Source of the DNA: Streptomyces sp. SID13031
GTDB lineage: Bacteria; Actinomycetota; Actinomycetes; Propionibacteriales; Kribbellaceae
Direction: 5' to 3'
DNA: 64,000 nt
NCBI RefSeq assembly: GCF_010548305.1
Contig: NZ_JAAGLV010000026.1
Coordinates: forward strand, 1-64,000
Positions 6,972 to 21,182 of the stretch are shown here, piece by piece. The notes under the pieces were generated by a model. The model had not been told where the DNA came from, did not search any database, and was given only the letters and a program-made list of their open reading frames with translations. The translations under genes and the position numbers were made by a program. Within the stretch, counting starts at the first letter, position 1. Each line of letters starts with the position of its first letter.

Positions 6972-8168
6972 TCAGAAGGCGCCGGCGCCGTTCGGCGTAC
7001 CGAGGCCGGTCGGGCCGTCCCAGCCGGTCCGGGCGGTGCACCACTGGGTTGTGGGGCAGCTTCCGTTGTTGCCGCTGGTGACGTCGAACAGCGAACCCGT
7101 GTGTGCGTACGGGAGCGCGTTCGCGTAGCCGCTGGTGTTGCCCGAGAGTGCGTACACCGAGGCGATGATCGGGGCGGCCTCGCTGGTGCCCCCGAACTGC
7201 GCCCAGGTCGAGGCGGTCTTGCTGGTCGGGTAGTAGATCGCCATACCGCCCTTACCCGGGTCGGCCGCGGCGGAGACGTCGGCCATCGCCCGCTTCGAGC
7301 AGCCGGTGCCGAAGGAGGCTGCCGCGCTCAGAGCAGTGTTGTACGTCGAGCAGCCGGAACCCGCGCCACTCCAGACGCTCTCCGACCAGCCACGCGTGTT
7401 GCCGGCCGAGACGAGCGAGGTGCCACCAACAGCGGTGGTGTAGGAGGACGAGGCCGGGTAGCTGCCGCCCTGGTAGCCGTCGTCACCGGTCGATGCGGTG
7501 ACAGCGATACCCGGGTGGTTGTAGTAGGTCCCGTACGTCGAGTCGGCTGCGTCGCCACCGCCGTAGCTGTTCGAGATGGCGACTACGCCGGGCTGCTTGG
7601 ACGCGGTGACCACCGCGGCGCCGAGGTCGGCGAAGCTGGCCGACTTGGCCTGCACCACCACGATCTTGGCGTCCGGCGCGGCGGCGGAGACCGCGTCGAC
7701 GTCAAGTGCCTGCTCACCGGCCCAGCCGACGTTGAAGGTCGGCAGCGTGCTGCCGCCGCTCTGACTGATGATCCGCAAGCAGCCGTTGGCGATCGTGCAG
7801 GACGACAGACCGAACTGGCTGCGGTAGACGCCGAGATCCCGCTCCAGGTTGGGGTAGCCGTAGGCGTCGACGATCGCGACCGTCCGGCCGTTGGCGTTCA
7901 GCCCGTTGAGCTTGTAGGCGTCGCGCAGGCCAGTTGGGGTGAGGCCGGTCGCCGGTGGGGCGGCGGTCGCCGGAGTGACCCCGGCGGCGTCGACCAGCTT
8001 GAACGCATGGCAGGACGCCGTGTGGGGCGCGGTCGCTTTGGCACACACCTTCGCGGCATGCTTTCCGGCGAGGTACGGAGGGGGAGCCGCAGTGGCTCCT
8101 TGGCTGGTCAGTCCTGCGACGGCTAGTGCGCCGACGCCCAGGGCGGACACGAGAATCCGTTTCTTCAA
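6972..8168 (-). CDS. Secreted S53 (sedolisin-type) serine-carboxyl peptidase
   Basis: The 398-residue precursor starts at TTG 8168 with GAGGAG 6 nt upstream. A signal peptide of about 28 residues ends at ATA-APP. The catalytic set of sedolisins is visible: Glu and Asp in GEQALDVD (about E152 and D156), the oxyanion Asp in STGDDGY (about D229) and the Ser in QFGGTSEAAP (about S329). Family members usually have a propeptide of 150 residues or more; here fewer than 80 residues precede the catalytic core (TPTGLRDAYKL onward), so it is a short form. Substrate unknown. A strong terminator follows. Confidence 0.9.
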   Translation of the reverse strand: MKKRILVSALGVGALAVAGLTSQGATAAPPPYLAGKHAAKVCAKATAPHTASCHAFKLVDAAGVTPATAAPPATGLTPTGLRDAYKLNGLNANGRTVAIVDAYGYPNLERDLGVYRSQFGLSSCTIANGCLRIISQSGGSTLPTFNVGWAGEQALDVDAVSAAAPDAKIVVVQAKSASFADLGAAVVTASKQPGVVAISNSYGGGDAADSTYGTYYNHPGIAVTASTGDDGYQGGSYPASSSYTTAVGGTSLVSAGNTRGWSESVWSGAGSGCSTYNTALSAAASFGTGCSKRAMADVSAAADPGKGGMAIYYPTSKTASTWAQFGGTSEAAPIIASVYALSGNTSGYANALPYAHTGSLFDVTSGNNGSCPTTQWCTARTGWDGPTGLGTPNGAGAF

Positions 8169-8447
8169 CAGAACTCCTCGAGCTGGGCAGGCCCGCTCCG
8201 ATCCAACACGGTCGGGGCGGAACCGGCGTTGAGTGGTGTTCGGAATCGTGCGCCTGCCGGCCAGCCGATGCCAGCGATCCGGGCCCTGACAAATGTCATG
8301 GGTTTCAACCGGCCGACCGCCAGTTTTACCCTTCGTACCGGGAAGATCCGGACCTCCGGACGCGCCGAAGGTTTCCCCCTGCCCTTTCCGCCCCGACCCT
8401 CGACGACGGTGGTGGCGGGCTTGTCCGCGGACAGCTACACACGGGAG
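8169..8447. other. Intergenic region between S53 peptidase and tRNA-Arg
   Basis: No convincing gene in any frame. It must hold the promoter of the peptidase on the minus strand. The only short dyad I see is TGACA-AA-TGTCA at about 8287-8298. Confidence 0.5.
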
Positions 8448-8480
8448 GGACCAGCCACTCGACGAGCGTCGAGGTGGTCC
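8448..8480 (-). terminator. Hairpin downstream of tRNA-Arg
   Basis: Nested stem: GGACCA (8448-8453) pairs with TGGTCC (8475-8480), and CTCGACG (8458-8464) with CGTCGAG (8467-8473). It lies 20 bp past the 3' end of the tRNA on the same strand. Confidence 0.6.
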
Positions 8481-8499
8481 TGACCTGGGGTTTTGGGTG

Positions 8500-8573
<74 letters not shown>

Positions 8574-8801
8574 TCGGCCGGGTTGCGGACCGGCACGGAT
8601 CAGAGTCTCTCAGATGGCGGGCCGATCGTGCTCGTGGGTTACTCCGGCGAGGCGGGTCCGGCGGGCGGGCGGCCGGGCCGCTGCTGGGTTCCCGCTCGGG
8701 GCTGCTGCTCGGGCTACTGCGAAGTACGGGGAAGTACAGGGTTGTCGTTCCATCCCGGTAACGCCGAGTGGCCGGTCCTGCCGTGCGGGGGGCTCTACAA
8801 C

Positions 8802-8807
8802 TAGGCT
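8802..8807 (+). promoter_or_regulatory. Minus-10 box of a probably leaderless PrsW-type gene
   Basis: TAGGCT ends 6 nt before the ATG at 8814 and there is no ribosome site, so transcription would begin at or near the A of ATG. Confidence 0.5.
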
Positions 8808-8813
8808 GCCTGC

Positions 8814-10460
8814 ATGAGTTACCCCTCAGGAGGCACGCCCGAGTCGCCGCAACCCGCGGTGCAGGCCGTCGGCGTGCCCGGCGGGCAGTACCCGCAGCCC
8901 AACCAGCTCGGCACCCATCCGGTGCCCGGTCAGCGGCGGAACCAAAGCATCCTGATCGGGGTCGTCGTCGCGGTCGCCTTCGCGATCGCCGGGCTGGGCA
9001 TCTTCGCGATCGTGGCCCGGTCGACCGGTGCCGGCGGGTTCATGTGGGGTCTGGTCTTCGCGTTCATCCCGGTGATCCCGGTGATCGCGCTGTATCTCTG
9101 GCTGGACCGTTACGAACCGGAGCCGGGCAAGTACATCCTGACAGCGCTCTGCTGGGGTGCGTTCATCGCGACCCTGGCGGCGATCTTCATCAACACCCAG
9201 GCGTCGACCTGGCTGCACGAGTCCGGCAGCGGCGGTAACCGGGCCGCGGTCTTCGTCGCGCCTCCGGTGGAGGAGTTCGCCAAGGGCTCGATCATCCTTC
9301 TGCTGGCGCTGCTGCGCCGCAAGGAGTTCGACGGCATCATCGACAGCCTCGTGTACGCCGGCATGGTCGGCGTCGGCTTCGCCTTCACCGAGAACATCCT
9401 GTACTACGGCCGCATCTTCAACCAGCTGTCCGAGGAGTCCGGCAGCGACGCCGGGCTGCGCGGCGCCTTCGTGCTGTTCGTGATCCGCGGCCTGATCTCG
9501 CCGTTCGCGCATCCACTCTTCACCTCGTTCACCGCGATCGGGATCGGCATCGCCGTCAGGCATCGAAGTACGGTCGTGCGGTATCTCGCCCCGATCGTCG
9601 GCTACCTCTGCGCGGTGCTCGCCCACGGGCTGTGGAACGGCGGCGCGAGCTGGGCCGGTGGCGGCGGCTTCATCACCGTCTACCTCTTCCTGATGGTGCC
9701 GATCTTCATCGCGATGGTCGTCTTCGCGCTGGTGATGCGCTCCCGCGAGGGACAGATGATCGCGTCCCGGCTCTACGACTACGTCCGGTTCGGCTGGCTG
9801 GTCCCGCAGGATGTGCCGCTGATAGCGACCCTGCGCGGCCGCAAGGCGCTCCGGCAGAACGCCAAGCGGTACGGCAAGCAGGCGGAGGCCGCGGCCAAGG
9901 CGTTCCAGCAGAACGCGACCGAACTGGCCTACCTGCGAGACAAGATCGTCCGCCAGGTGATCGGGCCCGACGCGCTGGAGACCGAGAAGCAGCTCCTCGA
10001 CGAGCTCCGGGTCCGGCGCCCCAGCGTTCCGTTCCCCCCGATGCCGGCGTTCCCGCAGGCGTCAGCGGTTCCGCAGTACCAGGGGTCGCCGACGGGGCCG
10101 CAGTACGGCGGACCGCCAGCGCAGTACCAGGTACCGCCTCAGGGACCGCCGGGGCCTCAGGGACCTCAGTACGCCGGCCAGCAGCCTGGTGGGCCCGGTG
10201 CCGGGCAGCCGACGGCGGGGCAGCCCGTACAAGGGCCGGCTGGGGTGCCTGGGGGACAGCAGTACCCGGGCGGGCCGCAGTACCAGGGAAGCCCGGGAGC
10301 GGGCGGATATCCGCCAGGTCAGCCGGGTTATCCACCGGCTCAGCCGGGGTATCCAACGGGACAACCCGGCTACTCAGCGGGCCAGCCCGGTTACCCACCG
10401 GGACCCCCTGGACCGTCCGGAACGCCGGGAGGATACGGTCCCTATCCACCGTCGCAGTGA
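8814..10460 (+). CDS. PrsW-family intramembrane metalloprotease-like protein with Pro/Gly/Gln-rich tail
   Basis: A 548-residue membrane protein. Residues about 45-325 carry roughly eight spans and the PrsW motifs: APPVEEFAKG (glutamate pair), FAFTENILYY, and a later membrane His region ISPFAHPLFTSF and LAHGLWN. PrsW proteins cut membrane anti-sigma factors in Bacillus; most actinobacterial members have no known target. Residues about 400-548 are low-complexity, with repeats of the type QPGYPPG/QPGYPTG, probably a disordered cytoplasmic tail. No obvious anti-sigma partner lies beside it. Confidence 0.85.
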   Translation: MSYPSGGTPESPQPAVQAVGVPGGQYPQPNQLGTHPVPGQRRNQSILIGVVVAVAFAIAGLGIFAIVARSTGAGGFMWGLVFAFIPVIPVIALYLWLDRYEPEPGKYILTALCWGAFIATLAAIFINTQASTWLHESGSGGNRAAVFVAPPVEEFAKGSIILLLALLRRKEFDGIIDSLVYAGMVGVGFAFTENILYYGRIFNQLSEESGSDAGLRGAFVLFVIRGLISPFAHPLFTSFTAIGIGIAVRHRSTVVRYLAPIVGYLCAVLAHGLWNGGASWAGGGGFITVYLFLMVPIFIAMVVFALVMRSREGQMIASRLYDYVRFGWLVPQDVPLIATLRGRKALRQNAKRYGKQAEAAAKAFQQNATELAYLRDKIVRQVIGPDALETEKQLLDELRVRRPSVPFPPMPAFPQASAVPQYQGSPTGPQYGGPPAQYQVPPQGPPGPQGPQYAGQQPGGPGAGQPTAGQPVQGPAGVPGGQQYPGGPQYQGSPGAGGYPPGQPGYPPAQPGYPTGQPGYSAGQPGYPPGPPGPSGTPGGYGPYPPSQ

Positions 10461-10550
10461 CTGCCACCCGTCCACGCCGCCAAACGGGGATGAAGATGAC
10501 TTTGCTTCTGCGCTGTCCGACCGGGCACTCTGTGCTCGTGGGCAGTAGCC

Positions 10551-14335
<3,785 letters not shown>

Positions 14336-14339
<4 letters not shown>

Positions 14340-15985
14340 CGGGAATTGTGGATACGGTCAAGGGCCTGGTGAGGGGCTCTACCGATGTCCTGACGAAGAT
14401 CGAGGCACTCGAGGACGCCGCCGAGGCCGGCCGGGGACGGCTGGACCAGGTGGTCCTGAGTGAGGCTTCGCAGATCGTGGACCGGGCCAGTCAGCGGCTC
14501 AGGATGTCCGGCGATCTGACAGTCGTGGCGCTGGCCGGTGCGACCGGTTCGGGCAAGTCGTCGCTGTTCAACGCGTTGACCGGGCTCGACCTGGCAGCGA
14601 TCGGGACGCGGCGGCCGACGAGCTCGATGCCGCTGGCCTGCGTCTGGGGCGAGGAGCCCGCCGGTGAGCTCCTGAACTGGCTCGGGATTCCGCGCCGGCA
14701 CCAGGTCCAGCACCGCAGCTCGCTGGAAGGCGCGCACTCGGAGGATCTCGACGGGCTGGTCCTGCTCGACCTGCCTGACCACGACTCCACCGAGGTCGAG
14801 CACCGGCTGATCGTCGACCGGCTGGTCGAGCTGGTCGACGTACTGGTCTGGGTGGTCGATCCGCAGAAGTACGCCGATGCCGCGCTGCACAACCGCTATA
14901 TCAAGCCGTTCGCGTCGCATGCGTCGGTGATGGTGTTCGCGCTGAACCACGCTGACAAGCTCACTCCCGAGCAGCGCGACAGCTGCCTCGCCGACCTGAC
15001 TCGGCTGCTCAAGTCGGACGGGCTCAAGAGCCCGCAGCTCGTGGCGACGTCTGCGATGAGTGGCGACGGTCTGGACGACCTGCGGGGCTTGCTGGTCAAG
15101 CGGGTCAACGCGAAGCGGGCTGCGCGTGAGCGGCTCGCCGCCGACGTGGATCGGGTGGCCGACCGGATGGCGAGCCAGTGTGGCAACGCCAAGACGCCGG
15201 CGATCGCCAAGGGGGACATCGCCGAGCTGGTCGACGCACTCGCGGATGCGAGCGGCGTACCGGTCGTCGTCGAGGCTGTCCGCCGGTCCTACCTGCAGCG
15301 GGCGACCGCGGCGACGGGCTGGCCGGTCACCAAGTGGCTCGCCCGCTTCCGCCCGGATCCGCTGCGGCGTCTGCACTTGGGCCAGCAGAGCAAGGCGTTG
15401 CGGAAGTCCGCTGCCAACGAGGTGTCGATCGCCCGCTCTTCGTTGCCCACGGCAACACCAGTGCAGCGAGCCCGGATGGACGCGGCCGTCCGCACGATCA
15501 CCAACAAGGCAGCAGCCGGATTGTCCCGCCCCTGGGCCGATTCAGTCCGTACTGCGGTCCGCCGGCGCGAGGAATCCCTCGGAGACGAGCTGGACCAGGC
15601 AGTGGCGCGTACGGACCTGGGCGCCAACAACAACCCGGGCTGGTGGGGTGTTGCGCGCTTCCTGCAGTGGGTGCTGTTCCTGGTGGCACTGGGCGGCGCC
15701 GTCTGGCTGATCCAGTCCGGCTTCCTGCAGGTGACGCTCCCGAAGTGGGAAGGCATTCCGTTTGCCTCCATGATGCTGATCGGCGGAGCACTCCTGGGAG
15801 TGGCCGTCTCCATCGCCTGCCGCCTCTTCGCCACCAGCGGCGCCAACCGCCGCGCCCGCCTGGTAGCCAAGGCCCTCCGCGCCGAGCTGGAGAAGGTTGC
15901 CGACAGCCACGTAGTCGCCCCGGCTCGCGAGGAGCTGGACGCCTACACGATCTGTCGCGACAAGCTCGCGGTCGCCCGCGGCTGA
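14336..15985 (+). CDS. Membrane-associated GTPase coupled to the dynamin-like gene (YfjP-like)
   Basis: A 549-residue protein from GTG 14336. The P-loop GATGSGKS lies at residues 68-75, G2 around TSSMP, the G3-like LLDLPDHDS follows, and G4 appears as FALNHADK, with NHAD replacing NKxD. Two hydrophobic spans at about 445-500 (…FLQWVLFLVALGGAVWL… and …ASMMLIGGALLGVAVSI…) anchor it to the membrane. The 4-bp overlap with the dynamin-like gene suggests equal synthesis and partnership, as in paired bacterial dynamins. The SSB gene follows at 16400 after a TetR fragment on the other strand. Confidence 0.8.
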
Positions 15986-16063
15986 CGTAGTACGGGACTC
16001 ACGGGCAGATGGCGCCCGTGATCCCTTGGGCGGTCCAGGCTGCGTACCGCTCCAGGGGCCAGG

Positions 16064-16279
16064 TGCGCTGCAGACCTCGTTGAAGACTGCGTCCGTCAGG
16101 GTCGCCTTCGTGCCGAAGCCCTTGTAGACGCTCTCGGCCGAAACACTGGCCCACTTGGCTACTGCAGCGATAGTCGTCGCCCTGAAACCATCACGCTCGA
16201 ACAGCTCCTTGGCGGCCAGTACTACGGCCTGCCGGCGGGCGCGGGCCTGCTCCCGTCGACCAGAAGCGTTGTAGCTCAC
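16064..16279 (-). pseudogene. Truncated TetR regulator (DNA-binding domain only)
   Basis: From GTG 16279 the frame encodes a standard TetR helix-turn-helix of about 68 residues (…VVLAAKELFERDGFRATTI… and SVSAESVYKGFGTKATLTDA). After DAVFNEV similarity ends and the frame runs into low-quality sequence antisense to the GTPase gene, with no stop until well inside that gene. The ligand-binding domain is absent, so this is a remnant. It lies between the GTPase and SSB genes on the opposite strand. Confidence 0.7.
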
Positions 16280-16280
16280 C

Positions 16281-16309
16281 GGAAAACTGCGGCCCGCATA
16301 AGGTTTTCC
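16281..16309. promoter_or_regulatory. Dyad upstream of the TetR remnant
   Basis: GGAAAAC (16281-16287) and GTTTTCC (16303-16309) form a 7-bp inverted repeat with a 15-nt spacer, directly before the TetR remnant start. It may be a relic of its operator. Confidence 0.4.
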
Positions 16310-16399
16310 CCAGGTCTTGAAGTCGTTCCCGGAATCGGCGAGAAGCCGGGCATCTTCTCTGGTGACAGCACAGATGCGACCCCGAGGAAGGCGGACGAC

Positions 16400-16873
16400 A
16401 TGAGCATCACCGAGACCTATGTGGCAGTACAGGGATGGATCGGCAGCGACATCCGGTACCGGGAGGTGTCCGACGGCCTGCCGGTGGTGACGTTCCGGCT
16501 GGCCACCACGCCGCGCCAGTTCGACCGTAGCTCCGGCGGCTGGACCGACCGTCCGACGAACTGGTTCACCGTCGAGTGCTGGCGAGCGCTCGCGACAAAC
16601 GTCAAGCAGTCAATGGAACGCGGCCACCCGGTGGTCGTCACCGGCCGCTTCCGCACCACCGAGTGGCAGGACGAGGAGGGCGCGCCCAGATCCCGGCTGG
16701 TCCTCGAAGCGTTCGGTGTCGGTCACGACCTCTCCAAAGGCACCGCCACGTTCACCAAATCCCCACCCCGCCCCCAACTCCAAGAAACCCCACCCGCCGA
16801 CCAAGACCTTCCGTCCCCACTCCACGCGACCACCGATCAAGCTTCAGAAGCCCCTGCGACCCAAGCCGCCTAG
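16400..16873 (+). CDS. ssbB: Single-stranded DNA-binding protein, SsbB-like paralogue
   Basis: A 157-residue OB-fold protein (residues about 5-110: …DIRYREVSDGLPVVTFRLAT…, …WFTVECWRALATNVKQSM…). The C-terminus is Pro/Thr/Ala-rich and ends EAPATQAA, without the acidic DDDIPF-type tip that recruits replication proteins. That is the hallmark of actinobacterial SsbB, which in Streptomyces coelicolor acts in chromosome segregation during sporulation rather than in bulk replication. The start ATG 16400 has GAGGAAGG upstream. Placement after two membrane GTPases suggests linked roles in cell division or segregation; that is inference. Confidence 0.85.
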   Translation: MSITETYVAVQGWIGSDIRYREVSDGLPVVTFRLATTPRQFDRSSGGWTDRPTNWFTVECWRALATNVKQSMERGHPVVVTGRFRTTEWQDEEGAPRSRLVLEAFGVGHDLSKGTATFTKSPPRPQLQETPPADQDLPSPLHATTDQASEAPATQAA

Positions 16874-17458
16874 CAACAGCCGCGCAGTACCGTGTGTCTG
16901 CTCGCATGCCCGCGAGCAGACACGTACCCGCCAGGCCTCTCATCACCCCTGATTGGAATGTCGATGGTCGACGCTCAGATCCTCGCGATGGGCGGTGGCG
17001 GCTTCTCCATGCCGACAGCTAGCAACGACGGCCACGGACGCCGGCCGCTGCGCAGATGGCGAACCAGGCCGGACCGATCCGAACCAATTCCAGCTCGTGC
17101 GGTTCCCGCAGCCGGTAGACCTTCGAGGCGAGCAGCGGCTCAGTCTGGGGGAGTAGCACCGCGGCCGGCCCACCGCGGCCGCGGTGCTACGTCGTCGGCA
17201 GCTGAGTGGGGGTAGGACGACGCCTGCCTCGGCAATCGCGTCAGACGGCAGTAGCGGTCGGGGAGAGCTGGCCATGGGTGCGCCGCTGCCCGTGCGAGGG
17301 CGAAGTCGAGATCCGGTGGGTAGTGCTCGAGCCCAGCCGAGTACGCCGTGCCGGGTCCGGAACGCGAGGACTACCTGCGGACGCAGGTCGCGCACCGATT
17401 AGGTTTCCGCGCCGTGCCCGTCTGTACGTGTGAGATCGACACACGAGAGGCTGGCACG
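16874..17458. other. Intergenic region between SSB and the RibD-C reductase
   Basis: 585 bp without a convincing gene on either strand; short open frames have atypical composition. It holds the strong hairpin at 17153-17190 and the promoter of the next gene. Confidence 0.5.
17153..17190. terminator. Perfect 15-bp stem-loop without U-tract
   Basis: GTAGCACCGCGGCCG (17153-17167) and CGGCCGCGGTGCTAC (17176-17190) are fully complementary with an 8-nt loop. It is an I-shaped terminator candidate, 280 bp past the SSB stop; which transcript it ends is unclear. Confidence 0.5.
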
Positions 17459-18022
17459 ATGCGGAAACTGATCTTCGCCATGAACCTGAGCCTGGACGGC
17501 TACATCGCCGCACCCGGCGACGACCTCGGCTGGAGCGTACCGAGCGACGAGCTGTTCCAGTGGTGGTCCGACCGGGTGGGGGCGACCGGCCTGGCGCTGT
17601 ACGGGCGCAAACTGTGGGAGACGATGAGCTCCCACTGGCCGACCGCCGACCAGCGGCCCGGCGCCACACCGGCGGAGATCGAGTACGCCCGACGCTGGCG
17701 GGACATGCCGAAGGTGGTGTTCTCCTCGACGACCAGCACGGTCGACTGGAACACCCGCCTGGTCACCGGCGACGCGGTCACCGAGATCACCCGGCTCAAG
17801 GCCGAAGACGGCGGCCCCATGGACATTTGCGGCGCCACACTTGCCGCAGCGGCCATGCGGGCCGGGCTGATCGACGAGTACGTGCTGGTCACCGCACCGG
17901 CCTTGCTGGGCGGCGGCACGCCGTTCTTCACGGCCCTGGATAGCTGGGTGAACCTGAACCTGGTGGAGACGCGGACGTTCCCCGGCGGCGTGGTACTGAC
18001 CCGATACGAGACGCGGCGCTGA
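17459..18022 (+). CDS. Dihydrofolate-reductase-fold protein (RibD C-terminal domain family)
   Basis: 187 residues from ATG 17459, preceded by GAGAGG. The chain begins MRKLIFAMNLSLDGYIAAP, the family start with S-x-DG, then ALYGRKLWETM and the C-terminal …ALLGGGTPFFTALD…. These proteins share the NADPH-binding fold of RibD and DHFR but lack the DHFR active-site set; most are reductases of unknown substrate. The longer frame back to 17348 has no ribosome site and atypical sequence. It is a single gene, closed by a bidirectional terminator shared with the sigma-factor gene. Confidence 0.9.
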   Translation: MRKLIFAMNLSLDGYIAAPGDDLGWSVPSDELFQWWSDRVGATGLALYGRKLWETMSSHWPTADQRPGATPAEIEYARRWRDMPKVVFSSTTSTVDWNTRLVTGDAVTEITRLKAEDGGPMDICGATLAAAAMRAGLIDEYVLVTAPALLGGGTPFFTALDSWVNLNLVETRTFPGGVVLTRYETRR

Positions 18023-18043
18023 TGTTCTTCGGGCATGAAGAAG

Positions 18044-18066
18044 CCCCGCCGGCAACGCCGGCGGGG
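18044..18066. terminator. Bidirectional terminator
   Basis: CCCCGCCGGC-AAC-GCCGGCGGGG, a perfect 10-bp stem with a 3-nt loop between convergent genes; GAAGAAG precedes it on the plus strand, giving CTTCTTC on the minus side. Confidence 0.85.
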
Positions 18067-18075
18067 AGGTGGTGG

Positions 18076-19083
18076 TCACAGTGTCGGGGGCAGGTCCAGC
18101 CATGGTTTGCCGGTGGCGTCGAATCCGGTGAGCTCGGCGATCTTCCCGTCGACGATGTGCAGGACCGCGATGGCAAATAGCCGGTACTTCGGGTCGTCGG
18201 GGGTGCGGAGGTACAGCACGGCGGCAGGCATGCGGTTGACCGTCGTGGTGATACCGCGCCAGTCGTCGTGGCCGCGTTGGAAGAGCCCACCGCGGACCCA
18301 GCCGTCCACTGCATCCTTGGCCGTCGTGGTCAAGGTGCCCGAATCGGGCAGCATCGCGAAGCGCAGGTCGTCGCGCAGCAGGGACATCAGCCCGTCGAGG
18401 TCGTTGCGCTCATGGGCGTCGATGTAGGACTTCACCGCGCTGCGCTCGTCATTCGACAGCTCGTGGGTGGCGGGGCGCCGCCAGTCGAGGCGGCGGTCGG
18501 GCAGTTGCTCGCGCATCGTCACACGGGCCCGTTGCAGTGCGCTGGTCACCGATGCGACGGTCAGCTCGAGGGCGTCGGCGGCCTTCGTCGCCGGCCAGCC
18601 GAGGACGTCGCGCAGGATGAGCACCGCCCGCTGCCGCGGCGGCAGGTGCTGGACGGCGACGATGAACGCCAGCTCGATCGTCTCCCGCGCCACCACCGAT
18701 TCCTGCGGGTCCTCGGGGAGCATCCGGTCGGGGTAGGGCTGCAGGTACAGCACCTCGGAGCCGGAGTCCGACAGCTCGGCCGGTACGGGTGTGCGGTCGT
18801 TGCGCTTCTCCAGGAAGTCGAGGCAGGCGTTCGTCGCGATCCGGTACAGCCAGGTCCGCAGGGCCGCGTGGCCCTTGAACGTCTCCCGCTTGTTCCACGC
18901 TCGCAGGAACGTCTCCTGCGTCAGGTCCTGGGCGTCCTCGTAGTTCGCGAGCATCCGGTAGCAGTGCACCTGCAGCTCACGCCGGTAGCGCTCCGTGAGG
19001 AGCGCGAACCGCGCCGTATCGTCTGAGCGGACCGCGGCGAGGAACGTGGCCTCGTCGTCACCCAGCAGTCTGTCGTCGGTCAT
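18076..19083 (-). CDS. ECF sigma factor with C-terminal SnoaL-like domain (SigG/SigJ-type)
   Basis: 335 residues. Sigma region 2 is about 5-75 (…YRMLANYEDAQDLTQETFLRAW…), region 4 about 130-185 (LPPRQRAVLILRDVLGWPATKAAD), followed by a roughly 120-residue SnoaL-like domain (…AVKSYIDAHERNDLDGLMSLL…, DATGKPW near the end). Sigma factors of this group usually lack a separate anti-sigma gene and use the tail as a regulator. Of two near ATGs, 19083 has GGAAGGA 9 nt upstream, while 19089 is only 3 nt from it, so I chose 19083. No anti-sigma gene is adjacent. Confidence 0.9.
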   Translation of the reverse strand: MTDDRLLGDDEATFLAAVRSDDTARFALLTERYRRELQVHCYRMLANYEDAQDLTQETFLRAWNKRETFKGHAALRTWLYRIATNACLDFLEKRNDRTPVPAELSDSGSEVLYLQPYPDRMLPEDPQESVVARETIELAFIVAVQHLPPRQRAVLILRDVLGWPATKAADALELTVASVTSALQRARVTMREQLPDRRLDWRRPATHELSNDERSAVKSYIDAHERNDLDGLMSLLRDDLRFAMLPDSGTLTTTAKDAVDGWVRGGLFQRGHDDWRGITTTVNRMPAAVLYLRTPDDPKYRLFAIAVLHIVDGKIAELTGFDATGKPWLDLPPTL

Positions 19084-19346
19084 GGTCATCAATCCTTCCA
19101 CCGGTGCGAGAGGGCTAACAGAACTGACGACGTGGCGGAGGATTTCTGATCGGTGAAGCCGCTCACACCGGGCCGTTCGCCAGGCCGGATGGGTCGATGC
19201 CGCCACGCGCTGCGGCCGCAGGCTCGTCTGCCCCGAGCACTAGCCGCTCTCACGTACCGTCCACGCGATACGTACTGGCGTTGGCCCACGCGGTCGCCGT
19301 GGGGTGGGTGGGGTGGCTCGGTTGGGTTGTGGTGGGGGGTAGCGCA

Positions 19347-19352
19347 TAGGCT
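19347..19352 (+). promoter_or_regulatory. Minus-10 box of probably leaderless EttA gene
   Basis: TAGGCT ends 6 nt before ATG 19359, the same box and spacing as at 8802; no ribosome site is present. Confidence 0.5.
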
Positions 19353-19358
19353 CGGGGT

Positions 19359-21041
<1,683 letters not shown>

Positions 21042-21060
21042 CCCAGTCCCAGGCGTTGCA

Positions 21061-21092
21061 GACGGCCTGCCTCCGAGAGGAGGCGGGCCGTC
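21061..21092 (+). terminator. Terminator of ettA
   Basis: GACGGCCTGCCTCC-GAGA-GGAGGCGGGCCGTC, a 14-bp stem with one wobble and a 4-nt loop, 19 bp after the stop codon. Confidence 0.8.
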
Positions 21093-21104
21093 CGTCGCGG
21101 AGGA

Positions 21105-21182
21105 TCAGTACTCCGACGGCTGGTTGAAGATGACGATCAGGCTGACGAGCTGGCCATCGCGGACGCTGAAGTAGTTCGCAAG
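21105..21182 (-). pseudogene. C-terminal fragment of a SnoaL-like protein
   Basis: The frame ending TGA at 21105-21107 reads ANYFSVRDGQLVSLIVIF followed by NQPSEY, a typical last strand pair of NTF2-fold proteins. It is joined out of frame to the decayed ABC ATPase upstream, so two broken genes have been fused by deletion. Confidence 0.6.

Noticed and set aside
17459..18022. Trimethoprim-type dihydrofolate reductase
   Set aside because: Sequence belongs to the RibD C-terminal family and lacks the DHFR active-site Asp/Glu pattern.
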